From Pavlovales sp. CCMP2436 (lineage: Eukaryota > Haptophyta > Pavlovophyceae > Pavlovales), in NCBI GenBank assembly GCA_026770615.1, contig MU631440.1, positions 268,553 through 291,899 on the forward strand: a stretch of 23,347 nt of DNA, read 5' to 3'. Below the pieces are notes generated by a model. It did no database searches, had not been told where the DNA came from, and was given only the letters and a program-made list of their open reading frames with translations. The position numbers and the translations under genes are program-made. Of this stretch, positions 1 through 8,841 are shown in pieces. Each line of letters starts with the position of its first letter. Positions within the stretch are counted from its first letter, which is position 1.

Positions 1-33
1 CCTCCAATTAAATCTCACCCCCCCCACACACAG

Positions 34-451
34 GCGCTGGTTGAGAAGTCGGGGCGCACCTCAATGCTTATCTTCGTCCTGGCCTTCCTCCTCTTCGCCT
101 CGGGCGCGCTCATGCTCGGCACTGGCAGCGTGCAGGTCAAAATAATAAAATAATGATTATTATTATTATTTATTTATTATTTTAGTAGTAGTAGTAGTAG
201 TAGTAGTAGTAATAGTAATGCTCGGCAATTGCAGCGTGCAGGTCTTCTTGATACTTTTCATAATTCTAATAATAATAATGATAATAATTTTCGTAGCTCT
301 ACAAATAATCTAATTCCTAATAATTGCAAAAAATAAACCATTAAAAAACTAATAATAATAATCATCATAATAATAACAGCTCACGCGCTCGGGTCTCACC
401 GGATTTCGCTCACTCTGCGGACGTGCCGGCGCCGCAGCCGCTGCTGACTAG
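34..451 (+). CDS. Probable TauE/SafE (TSUP) family membrane transporter, last two exons (5' part outside window)
   Basis: Two exons can be read in one frame. Exon 34-135 follows a C-rich tract ending cacacacag and codes 34 residues, with SGRTSMLIFVLAFLLF followed by ASGALMLG, then a GT donor at 136. Exon 380-451 follows aataacag, codes LTRSGLTGFRSLC plus an Ala-rich tail and stops with TAG. Both junctions are phase 0. A positively charged segment with GR-S leading into a hydrophobic helix, and a terminal GF..LC motif, fit the C-terminus of eukaryotic TSUP proteins, which are multipass anion or sulfite/sulfonate exporters. Family assignment rests on about 58 residues, so it is an inference; another multipass protein is possible. 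The gene runs convergently towards the EF-hand gene. Confidence 0.5.
218..244 (+). repeat. Intronic copy of the TSUP exon 3' edge and donor
   Basis: This 27-base segment matches 112-138 (the end of the exon plus the gtc of its donor) at 25 of 27 positions, 106 bases downstream. The interval between them is AT-rich and holds a TAG trinucleotide run. The copy keeps its GT donor context (gcgtgcag then gtc). Confidence 0.85.
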
Positions 452-498
452 CCGGCCGTGGGTTCGTTCCTTGCATCGCTTCGCGCAGTACTTTTGGT

Positions 499-553
499 TC
501 ATGCCTGTACGCCTTCGGGTTGCAAGTCAGGGGACGTTAAAAGAACTCTTACT
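499..553 (+). repeat. Dispersed repeat, SINE-like 3' end (copy A)
   Basis: The segment contains tgtacgccttcgggt and ggggacgttaaaagaact, then an A-rich end. It is nearly identical to 4007-4055. A B-box-like ggttcgttcc lies at 461-470 just upstream, which would suit a tRNA-derived SINE, but no convincing A box was found and the match to the other copy starts only at about 499. The rest of 452-1148 shows no gene I can support. Confidence 0.55.
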
Positions 554-1148
554 ACAAAAAAGTGATAACTAGTGTTGCAACGTCGCTATGCACCACCCGA
601 GCCTGCTTGGCGCGGCTGACGCTAGCAAATTTGCGCGCTGCGACTGTGGGAACTGCCGCTCCCGTTCGTGCGCTAAACGAGTAATTTGAGTCAAATTACG
701 GTCGAATTTTTTGATTCGGTTCAATACGCGCCGCGCGCTTGCACTACTGCAATTTAATGACTATTTTAATACGTATAATAGGTACCATGACCTTATAACA
801 GGGACGTTTAGACCTTAACTTTAGTCATCGAGATGACTGATGAGGTGCTATTTAGATATACATTGCCTGGCATGGATATTTCCGCCGGTGCCCAGTCGTG
901 TCGAGGCTGACTTGAGGCTCCATGCCCTGTAGCCAGCGAGGTGTTGCAAGCCGACCACCCTGAGAGTGCAGCATGCGCTGGCCAGAGGCAAAGCTCGCAA
1001 TCTATAGGCATACAGTATACCTCCGCCTGCAACGCCTTCTCTGCTGCGTGTTGGCATGAAGCTCTCAGATCCAGACCTGCATTGCAAACTGCTGAGCCGC
1101 TTATATATACAAACACAGCGCCCTCACTATACATACACGGAGCCCCAA

Positions 1149-3810
1149 CTAGGTACGTGCCCGCTTCAACGCAGGCTCGGCCGGGCTGCGCTTCGTCTGA
1201 TGGCCGGTATGCCCGGGGTATTTGGAGCAGCCCTCGAGCAGCTTGGCGAGCTCCGGGACGTCGAGCTTGCCGTCGCCGCTGAGGTCGTACTTCGCGACGA
1301 GCGCCTTCATATATTTAGAATTCAAATAAGATAACGTCAGCGCTTTGTTTTCGACTTCCTCATCATCCACCACTTCTACCAGTTCCCCAACTTCGGCGTA
1401 GCGCGTAGGATCCTGCGTCGGAGTGCTAAGATTAGCTTGACTTGAACTTGAAACACCGCCAGGCCGAACCCCTAATAAGTAATGGGCGATGCAGCGCTCA
1501 GATCAGCACATATTCCAGGACAGTCAGACGCTCGTCATCAATTATATATTAATGTAGTGAGATTCTGGCTGGCGGTGTGTCAAGTTGAATTATTTTTTTA
1601 CCTTCATCTCATCGGGAGTCACTGCGACGCCGGCGTTGCGCAGCACCTATTATAATAATTATGATAATTATGATAATTATAATATAATGATTTATGAATA
1701 GTTATAATCATTATAATAATCAATATATTATTAATAATAATAATAATATTACTAGCGACGCCGGCGTTGCACAGCACCGATAATAAGAATAGTAATTAGA
1801 ATGGTTAATAGATGATAATACTAACCATCGATGTAAATTCATCAGCGATAGTAATAATAAGATCACTATTAAAATAAGCTCACTATTAAAATCAATATTC
1901 TTATTATTATTGTCGTTATTATTATCATTATTAACGTCATTATGATTATTATGATTATATATTCAGAACTTCTCCTTATGATTATGATTATTATCATGAT
2001 CATGATAATTATTATCATGATGATGATCATGATGATTTTTTTTTCATACCTTCTCCAGTTCGTTAGCAGAAATGTGGCCGCTGCGGTCCTTGTCCAGCTT
2101 GAGGAAGGCCTAATAATAATTATAATACTAATTTTAAATATAATAATAATAATTATTATTATTATTAGAATTAGAATTAGAATAATTACTATTACTATTA
2201 CTATTATTACAACTACTACTACTACTACTAATACTACTACTATTATAAGTTTGAGGAAGGCACACAGCTTGAGGAAAGCCTGTTTTTATTATTTAACTTT
2301 ATGTTTTGAGATTTTGCTATCCTCATTTCATCGAGAAGTGGGGGTCAGGAAGGTCTAAGGCACGCACAAGGCACGTTGTCAAAGCGTCAGGCACACGGCG
2401 CAGCGTCAGGCACACAGCTTGAGGAAGGCCTTGCACACACAAGGCAAAGTGTCAGGCACACAGCACAGGCACACAGAAGTGTCGATCGCACAGCACATGT
2501 TAATCACGGCACAGCGTCATGTGCACGGCTCGGATCTAAGAATTATATATGAATGATATAATATACCCCACGCGTCGCAAGATAGAAGAATAATCTAAGA
2601 ATAATGTAGGTATAACATAAGAATAACATAAGAATAACATAAGAATAATATGAGAATAATCTAAGAAAAATCTAAGAATGACAACCGCATCTGGAACGCG
2701 AGTGGGGGTCAGCGGATGCGTAATGTCACAATATCGATGGTGGCTTTCCCGACGTCGGAAATATGAAAATAGCGGTCAGCTCAGGTTTCAGAGATTTCAG
2801 GCATTGAAATTGAGCTACATGTATCAGAACATGGTCAGCGGGTGCGTACTGCCGCAGCGTGGGCGGTGTCCCTCACCTTCGTCTGTTACTTTCATTGCAC
2901 ACACACACACACCCTGCCTCCTTGTATAACCCCCCCCCCTCCCCCCCCCACACGCACTCACCTGCTGCATGGAGTTGCTTGCCGCCAAGACGTGCATGCG
3001 GAAGGCCTCCTCCACGCGGTCGGCGCGGGTGACGACGGTGCGCTGCGCCTCAGGGGCAATGTCCTTCCCCTCGATTGTCGCGCAGAACTCCGCGTCTTTT
3101 TATAATATATAGTACGTGTGTGTGTGTGTGTCCGTGTGTGTGCATAATGATGTATAATTATAATTGTTTTTTACGGCGGGGCGAGGTGGGAGGGCAAGTG
3201 AGCAAACGGCGTGTAGGCGCCAGCACTTAGTAGGCGCGCGCGGGTGCGGGGCGTCCACGCTGACGTGCGCGCACATGTAACGAGCGAGTCTCCGTTTTTG
3301 TCGTACTTCTTCGCGATCAGATCGATCGTGCTACGCGTCACGCGCCCGAAGCCAAGCCCGAGCAGGACCTTAGAAGGGGGGGTGAGGGGAGAGGCGCGTG
3401 CGCGCGCGGAAAGGGGGGGGGGTTCTGTCGTAATGGATGGCAAGGCCATGTATCGGCAAGAGGAGGCAAGCTGCCGAGGATCGCGGCAAGCCCGAGTGAT
3501 CAGGGTGAGCCGCCGCTCGCCTGAGGCGATCGATGGCGCGCCCTGGTCTGCAACTTAAACAAGTTGTCTCGTCGTGACGCACCTCTGCAAAGTCTTGCAC
3601 ATCGAGGACACCGTTGTTGTCCTTGTCGACCGCGCGGAAAGCTGTTTGGCACGCACAAGGCACAGTGTCAGGCACATAGCACACGGCACAAGGCGGGTCA
3701 GGCACAACTTCAGGCACACATTTACCGTCTGTCATGTGCGTAAACCGCTGGTACAGCTTGTCGCGGAAGATTTTGTCGATCGCGTCCGCTGCGACGCCCT
3801 CGCTCGCCAT
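1149..3810 (-). CDS. Four-EF-hand calcium-binding protein, complete, seven exons, 210 aa
   Basis: Exons in gene order are 3810-3726, 3641-3583, 3368-3275, 3095-2962, 2109-2050, 1646-1602 and 1304-1149. All introns are GT-AG, phases agree at every junction, and the sum is 211 codons including TAG. The protein starts MASEGVAADAIDKIFRD. EF1 is VDKDNNGVLDVQDF in exon 2. EF2 is YDKNGDSLVTYAEF, whose loop is rebuilt across the exon 3/4 junction. EF3 is LDKDRSGHISANEL in exon 5 and EF4 is YDLSGDGKLDVPEL in exon 7. Loop positions 1, 3, 5 and 12 carry the usual acidic or Asn/Ser ligands. The pairwise layout is calmodulin/centrin/CDPK-like; no kinase domain or clear N-myristoylation site is present. 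An in-frame ATG at 3891 could add 27 residues. Role: calcium sensor or buffer, partner unknown. Introns 1 and 4 share a repeat and introns 4 and 5 hold copies of exon edges. Confidence 0.85.
1647..2049 (-). repeat. EF-hand intron 5: AT-rich microsatellites with a copy of the exon 6 edge
   Basis: Most of this intron is TAA/ATT/ATG-type simple sequence. Within it, 1755-1778 matches 1624-1647 (the start of exon 6 and one intron base, read on the plus strand) at 23 of 24 positions. The copy has lost the acceptor AG (the plus-strand context is caccgat where the real site has cacctat). Confidence 0.85.
2110..2530 (-). repeat. EF-hand intron 4: copies of the exon 5 edge and a GGCAC-rich repeat
   Basis: The true exon 5 acceptor edge is the 17 bases 2095-2111 (plus strand cagcttgaggaaggcct). 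It recurs exactly at 2415-2431, with one mismatch at 2265-2281, and in degraded form at 2248-2261. The copies at 2265 and 2415 keep an AG just before the exon-like start when read on the minus strand. Between and after them (about 2359-2530) runs an irregular repeat of ggcacgcacaaggcac and gtcaggcacacagcac units. Near 2110-2245 there are TAA, TTA and ACT microsatellites. Confidence 0.8.
2583..2676. repeat. Short tandem repeat of ataagaataac units
   Basis: Units of about 11 bases (ataagaataac, with variants such as ctaagaataat) repeat imperfectly. They lie inside intron 4 of the EF-hand gene. The remainder of that intron, 2677-2961, shows no exon I can support; it ends in a C-run and a CA-run near the exon 4 donor. 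Confidence 0.7.
3645..3725 (-). repeat. EF-hand intron 1 made of the same GGCAC repeat as intron 4
   Basis: Almost the whole 84-base intron is ggcacgcacaaggcac, gtgtcaggcacatagc and caggcacaacttcagg units. The same words occur in order at about 2359-2480 in intron 4 of the same gene. Confidence 0.75.
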
Positions 3811-4006
3811 ATGCCCAGGGGAGATCGCGGCGCCCAGGGAAGAGCTCGCTCGATCGTCGGCGCCTTTGACCGATCGCGGTTCAACGAGCACTCAGATTCG
3901 AATTTAAAATTTTGAGGCGGAGCAGCGACGACGAGCAAGGATCGTGGGGAGATGACGCGGGGAGTAAGATAGCACATGAGACGACCGATGCGCTGACCCT
4001 CCCATG

Positions 4007-4055
4007 TCATGCCCGTACGCCTTCGGGCTGGAAGTCGGGGGACGTTAAAAGAACT
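4007..4055 (+). repeat. Dispersed repeat, SINE-like 3' end (copy B)
   Basis: This matches 499-547 with only a few substitutions, including gtacgccttcggg and gggacgttaaaagaact, and is followed by an A-rich stretch. It lies just upstream of the EF-hand gene. Confidence 0.6.
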
Positions 4056-4077
4056 ATTATTAAAAAACTGAAGTCGC

Positions 4078-4131
4078 CAGTCGGAGCAGAAGCCGCGCTT
4101 CCCAGCAGCGGCGCGAGCTGAGCACACGCGC
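4078..4131 (+). repeat. Dispersed ~55-bp repeat (copies at 4078-4131 and 5055-5113)
   Basis: Both copies contain gcgcttcccagcagcggc followed by gcgagctgagcac and a cgcgcacta ending, with a preceding gagcagaagc. The function is unknown. No coding frame is evident. Confidence 0.75.
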
Positions 4132-4251
4132 ACTACCCCCCTCCTCCCCTCCCCCCCTCCAACAACAACAAAAGCGTCCAGCGAAACTCAGATTAGAATT
4201 TTTAATTTGGAGTCCTGGGAAATCTAGCAAGGTGACTTTGTTGGGACGGTA

Positions 4252-4943
4252 CAGTCATAGACGGCGGGCATTAAGAAAGCTAGGCATTAAAAAACTGGGC
4301 CTCAATATTATTGAGAGAAAGTGAAGAAAATGGGCCTCAAATAGCGAGGTACCTCAAGAACGAAAAAAATTAGCCTCCATTTTTTTGCGGTATCCTTATG
4401 TTTTAAATAGGAAATTTATACATAGGGGCCGGCGGTCTTGCCGGGTAGAGTACTTAGTCCCTAAACCCATGTCCAAGCCTTGCCCCTCTTGCCCATGCCC
4501 TAGCCCTCGCACTGTTCATGTCGCTGACCCTTCATAATAACGTACGTGGGCCTAGGCCTTACCTGGGGGCGAACGTAAGGCTAGAAAATAACACCTAAAG
4601 CAATTAAGAAATAACAGACATTGGGGCTTCAGGAACTAAGCCTCACTGCCGGCCAGACAGAGCCAGATCAGCAATTAAGAAACTGAACCTCACTGCCACT
4701 GGGGGCCTAAGAAATACTAAAAAACTGGGCCTCAGTCGGATTCCCAGCTTTCTTAATGCCCGTCTACAGGGGATCGCAAGCAATAAGAGGCCGTACCGTT
4801 AAGAAGCTGAGCCTCGTTTTTTGAATTGTTTGTATATAATTTAAGCATATTTAAGCATTGTTTACAGTATGTAATTTGCTAAGAAGCTCAGCCTCAAGCT
4901 CAAAATTCGCCCTTCTTATTGCCCGCGATCCCCTGTATGACTG
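4252..4943. mobile_element. Composite non-autonomous TIR element, 692 bp, TA-flanked
   Basis: The left end is TA then CAGTCATA; the right end is TATGACTG then TA, so the ends are inverted repeats flanked by TA. Inside the left end, GGGCATTAAGAAAGCT (4267-4282 region) reappears inverted at 4745-4762. A smaller element (4767-4935) lies inside the right part. TA flanks and CAG-type ends suit the Tc1/mariner/pogo group, but no transposase is present. The interior carries about eight spaced copies of a word like TTAAGAAACTGGGCCTCA. No gene is visible anywhere in 3900-5740; the rest (4944-5740) holds only the dispersed repeat at 5055 and unassigned sequence. Confidence 0.65.
4767..4935. mobile_element. 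Miniature TIR element, copy 1 (169 bp, TA-flanked)
   Basis: The ends are CAGGGGATCGCAAGCAATAA and its inverse, TTATTGCCCGCGATCCCCTG, with TA on both sides. Subterminal inverted words gttaagaagctgagcctc and gctaagaagctcagcctc are present, and the middle is AT-rich (tgtttgtatataattt). It belongs to one family with 8342-8504 and 10297-10463. It is a MITE, with no coding capacity. Confidence 0.85.
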
Positions 4944-5744
4944 TATCAATGTCGTATGCTCTGCAAAGGTCCCTTGATTCGAGCGTTTCTCAACGTTTGG
5001 GTCCGGTGGAGACCTGTCAGGGGACGGACGTATTTCTATAATATTTACACGCTCGAGTCAGAGCAGAAGCTGCGCTTCCCAGCAGCGGCGCGAGCTGAGC
5101 ACGCGCGCACTAACCCCTCCTGTTGGAACTAGTAACTCGTGAAATAAACTTTGCTCGAAATGACGCGAACTAAGAATCAGGAGCCGAGCCACCAGCACCA
5201 GCCTATCTCAGATTCGAGATTTAAACTACACGTGCCGATATTAAATTTGGCTGGTGAGTTAACTGCCTTAGAACAAATTAGCCTGTTCTAATGACAGTGA
5301 TTGCTTTTCAACTTTCAGAGGTGATTCGCTTAGTAGTGCACACGCCAGCACCAGCTGATCGCGAGGGAGCGAGGTGGCAGACTACGGGCCCGCGGCGCGC
5401 GATGAGCGCCTGGCTGAGTGGTTGTACGTCACCCTCTAGGCCTAGCCTGCTGCGTTGCGTTTGCAGCGCAATTCTTACAACTTAGCTGCGACCCCGATAT
5501 GTCCAAAATATGGCAAAAATAGTTCGTTCGATCACGTGCGATCGATAGTTAAGACTCACAACTACTACCACTGCCACGACGCAAACTTTACGCGAGTTCC
5601 GTTCCCAACCTCCTACTAGTGAGCGTGAGCGACGGCTAGCTAACGTATCTAAGGGCCGTCGCCGTCATCGCCGCCGCCGCCCGGATCGAGCTCGGCGGGG
5701 ATGGCGTGGAGGCGCGATCGTGCCGACGGTAGGCGGGATCACCG

Positions 5745-5926
5745 TTGACTTACAGTCCAGCCGTGCAGCAGCCTCGCTCCTCGCTCCTGCTCCCAGCCAA
5801 GCGCGGACAGGCACGGGGCGCACGCCGAGCGGCGCGAGCCTGCTCCAGCCGAGCTGGGCGCGCCAGCACCCTTACGAGCCCGCCCAGCCGAGCAGGCACG
5901 CCCTGCCCGGACGAGGCGCGGCGGCA
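5745..5926 (-). repeat. Conserved post-stop flank of the ankyrin loci
   Basis: Downstream of the PPS-stop, roughly 130 bases remain clearly similar to 19511-19640 on the plus strand. In both, the stop overlaps an ATG (TGATG) that opens a frame reading MPPRLVRAGRACSAG. I treat this as a duplicated 3' flank, possibly 3'UTR, rather than a gene: the frames diverge after about 45 residues and have different ends. Confidence 0.6.
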
Positions 5927-6935
5927 TCAGCTAGGCGGCATGTTGCAACTGAGCGCGTGCACCATCACGAGCGGCCACACGTCGAGCAGCGCGACCTCCT
6001 CGTCCGCGAAGCGCGACTCCCGGAAGAGCAGCTGGCCGAGCCGCAGCAGCTCGGCCGCGCGCGCGCACGTGCGCGGGGAAGAGCGCGTGGCTCTCGCGCG
6101 ACCAGGTCGCCGCCGCAACCACCAGAGAAGCGCCCTCGTGCGCCGGGTCACGCGCAAGCAGCACATGCGCGAGTCCAAGCGGCGTGGGCGCGCCGTCGCC
6201 GCTGCCGTCGCCGCTGCCGTCGCTCGCGTGCACGTCTGCCTCGCCCGCGAGGAGCTGGCGCACGCGCGCTGGCGGTAGGAGCTCGAGGTGGTGCAAAGGC
6301 GTGCTCCAGCGGCTCGTCTCGCGCACCCACGCGCGCACGTAGAAGGACGGGTCCGGGGCGAGCGCCTCGCGCCGTGCCCCGTAGGCGTAGAGTAGCTGCA
6401 CCACGGCGAGCCGGTCGCTATTATAGAAGATCGCGGTATGTCCTCTAGCGTCTGTCGCCAGGACGTCGGCGCCCGTCTCGAGCAGGAGGCGCACGCAGTC
6501 ACTGCGTGCGGCGTGCATATCGAGGCTCGCATGTATCAAAGCAGTGCGGCGCATTGCATCGGCATGGATCACGTCGGCGCCAGCAACGAGCAGGAGGCGT
6601 GCGCACGCTGTATGGCCTTCGCTGCTCGCAGCCATCAGCGCAGTGCGGCCCTGTCAATCGGCGTGGTTCACGTCGGCGCCGGCCTCGAGCAGGAGGCTTA
6701 CACTCTCGGGACGGCGAGTCGCCATCACAAGCGCAGCGCGGCCCTGTCCATCGGCGTGGTTCACGTTGGCGCCGGCTTCGAGCATGAGGCCCGTGCACGT
6801 GACGTTGCCGTGGGCAATTGCATACATCAGCGCAGTGCAGCCAGCTTCATCCGCGTGATTCGCGTCGGTGCCGGCCTCGAGTAGGGCACGCGCACGGCCC
6901 ACATCCCCACCAAAGCAAGCGCCGATGAGCTCCAT
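5927..6935 (-). pseudogene. Ankyrin-repeat protein pseudogene (stop codon and 2-nt frameshift)
   Basis: Reading starts at the ATG 6935-6933 (MELIGACFGGDVGRARALLE), a typical first ankyrin helix pair. About six repeats of the form TALM.A...GH....LLLEAGADVNHAD follow. An in-frame TGA at 6656-6654 sits where neighbouring repeats have GGA (D-G-Q-G becomes D-stop-Q-G). After more repeats comes the C-terminal region RWSTPLHHLELLPPARVRQ, ALFPAHVRAR, ALLDVWPLVMVHALS, ending PPS then TGA at 5929-5927. The final part is in another frame: the GC run at 6057-6066 is 10 bases, against 12 in the copy at 19379-19390. Two lesions argue for a pseudogene; base-call error in the GC run cannot be excluded. Confidence 0.8.
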
Positions 6936-7199
6936 CGCGGGCCCGCGTCGACAGGCTTATGGCGGAGCACCGCGGCGAGGGTGGTGGCGCCAACACATCG
7001 CGAGGTGGCGCACGCGGTGGCGGCCGCGACGCGTGCGGCCGCGGCCGCGGGTGCGGGCGTGCTGGCGCGCAGGCTGCGTCCGCCGGAGGCAGCGGGGATG
7101 GTGGCGCCGGGTAAAACGGAACGGCACAGCAGGAACGGCAAAAGTTTGTTCATTCCTGCTGCAGATAAGTGGGAAACTTTCACTGTTATGTTTTTTCGA

Positions 7200-7534
7200 A
7201 TTTCGGCTCTGAACTTTCGTTTTAACTTTGCGGTCAAAGTGTTCCGTCTCGCACTCGTCGTCGCCAAGGTTAGCGTAGTCGGCGTCCTCAGAGCGGTAGT
7301 CCGTCGGGCGCTCACGGGCGCCAGCGGGGATAGCGGCAGGTGGCGGGAACAGCACCCTCTCGGGGCGTCGGTGAGGTCGACGGGGCCATCGATCGCTACA
7401 GGGTGCGGCAGGTACGCGAACTGCGAATGGGCATCAGCATGGGCCTTCTTCTTGGCCTGGTCCGCGTGGTAAGCGACCACGTGCTCCTTGAGCGCGGCCG
7501 CCTAAGCCTCGGCCTTCTTTTCCCCCCGCGCCAT
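7200..7534 (-). pseudogene. Degenerate gene of unknown family upstream of the ankyrin pseudogene
   Basis: An ATG at 7534-7532 opens MARGEKKAEA, then TAG at 7504-7502. The same frame continues as AAALKEHVVAYHADQAKKK, then HSQFAYLPHPVAIDGPVDL and TDAP. After that, coding-like sequence moves to the next frame (VLFPPPAAIPAGARERP, DYRSEDADYANLGDDE, CETEHFD), consistent with loss of one C from a C-run. From about 7230 down, codon use turns AT-rich and the reading is doubtful. I do not recognise the family. It could be a relic of a transposon protein or of a host gene; no catalytic motif is visible. Confidence 0.45.
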
Positions 7535-7740
7535 CACGAACGTTAAAGCAACGAACGTATTTCTGTTCGATCCCGTTTTCATGCTCCAAGTGTCATCGGT
7601 TGAGACTGAAATTCCCTTCGTTTTGCCGTACAATACCACCATATGGGCTCTTGGAAAAAGGCGGAACATAAAAACGCTAAAGAATTTTTTTGTTCACACT
7701 CTCTAATGTAAAGTTCCGGCTCTGAGATCAAGGGAATGTG

Positions 7741-7820
7741 TCAAGGTAATCTGACACTGGTCAGATTTACCTGACTCGATCCTCCCGGACTCTCAGTCCG
7801 GGAGGACTCTCAGTCCGGGA
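7741..7820. repeat. Cluster of strong hairpins
   Basis: 7741-7755 and 7760-7774 form a near-perfect inverted repeat around actg (stem words tctgac/gtcaga). 7781-7791 and 7795-7805 form a perfect 11-bp stem (cctcccggact/agtccgggagg) with a 3-base loop. The loop and right arm (actctcagtccggga) are then repeated directly at 7806-7820. It may be a transposon end or a transcript hairpin. Beyond it, 7550-8020 shows nothing else I can name. Confidence 0.7.
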
Positions 7821-8027
7821 CATTCGCAATCCGGCTAAGATAGCAAGGAACATGTCTTCACCAGGAAGATGAGTTCCTATGATTAAACTTGAGTCGTTTC
7901 ATTCTAAATCAATATATTCTTGGATCACTCTAGCTCCCGTCGACAGCCCTCGACGGCGCTTCACTCCGGACCCCTGTGTCACCGCAGGAGTATGTACCTC
8001 AACAACTAGCCGAACCTATGCCGCCCG

Positions 8028-8247
8028 CCGCAGGCGCCCCACGGGGGGCGCCTTCGCTTGCGAAGAAAAAAAATCGGCCTTTTTTTATGAAACTACATAT
8101 AGGGAAACGAGGTCCAATTAAGGCTATTTTCCTGTGTGACAGGCGCTTTCGGGCCCAAGTTGCCCCCCCCCCCAAACCTAATTTCGTCCCGCCCAGAATT
8201 CCCCCACCCCAACCTAAAACCTAGAACCTATATAAAAACATGAATTT
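8028..8247. repeat. Dispersed ~215-bp repeat (copies at 8028-8247 and 11814-12027)
   Basis: Shared landmarks in the same order are aggcgcc, a T-rich run, an acatagg-type word, a ggctatttt-like word, ctgacaggcgctt, taattt(c/t)gtc, cgcccaga, a C-rich stretch, and tataaaaacatgaa at the end. The copies are diverged, and C-runs vary in length. No TIRs or coding frame were seen, so it may be an old SINE or a fragment of a larger element. Confidence 0.7.
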
Positions 8248-8341
8248 TTCAAAAAGCCTATCTTAGTTAAGCACTACCCCCTTCTTGAACAGGGAGGAAA
8301 GTTAGTTGTAAGCTCGATTTATACCCGGACTCCGAGTAGTA

Positions 8342-8504
8342 CAGAGGATCGCGGGCAATAAGAAAATGTCGTGTTAAGAAACTGAGCCTCGTTTTTTTGC
8401 CCTTCAGAAGTAACTTTAACCAAAAACAATTTTTTGTATGTAATTTGCTAAAAAACTCAGCCTAAGCCTCAAAAAGCGCCGTTCTTATTGTCCGCGATCC
8501 CCTG
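8342..8504. mobile_element. Miniature TIR element, copy 2 (163 bp, TA-flanked)
   Basis: The ends are CAGAGGATCGCGGGCAATAA and TTATTGTCCGCGATCCCCTG, flanked by TA. Inside are gttaagaaactgagcctc and gctaaaaaactcagcct in inverted arrangement. The word gagtagta is present on both flanks (about 8334-8341 and 8509-8516), so the insertion may lie in or have caused a local duplication. Confidence 0.85.
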
Positions 8505-8841
8505 TATGGAGTAGTACGCCCTGTTAACCAATGACCTTCCTCCGAGCACACGGATACCGTCATCATCTCCTCGTCGTCAGCTTAGGTGTTTATAATTTAT
8601 TCCGCTCGAGACCCGTCATCGTCGGTTCATAACGACGTCACTCTCGCGAGTGAATCCACCGTACCCGCAGGTACCTCCAGCTGCGCCTGTGCGCTGAAGG
8701 CCCATCACTGACAAATAATTATATCGTTGAGTTGCCAAAGGTGCCCGAGTCCTGGCCAAAGTTGCCATCACCGCGTCAGGCCCGCGGTTTCTTTTCCCAT
8801 CGTCGCCACCACTGCTGCTCTCATCACTCGATCTCGAGTGT

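Noticed and set aside
837..844. ctgatgag resembling a hammerhead ribozyme core
   Set aside because: No GAAA partner or closing stems at the needed spacing.
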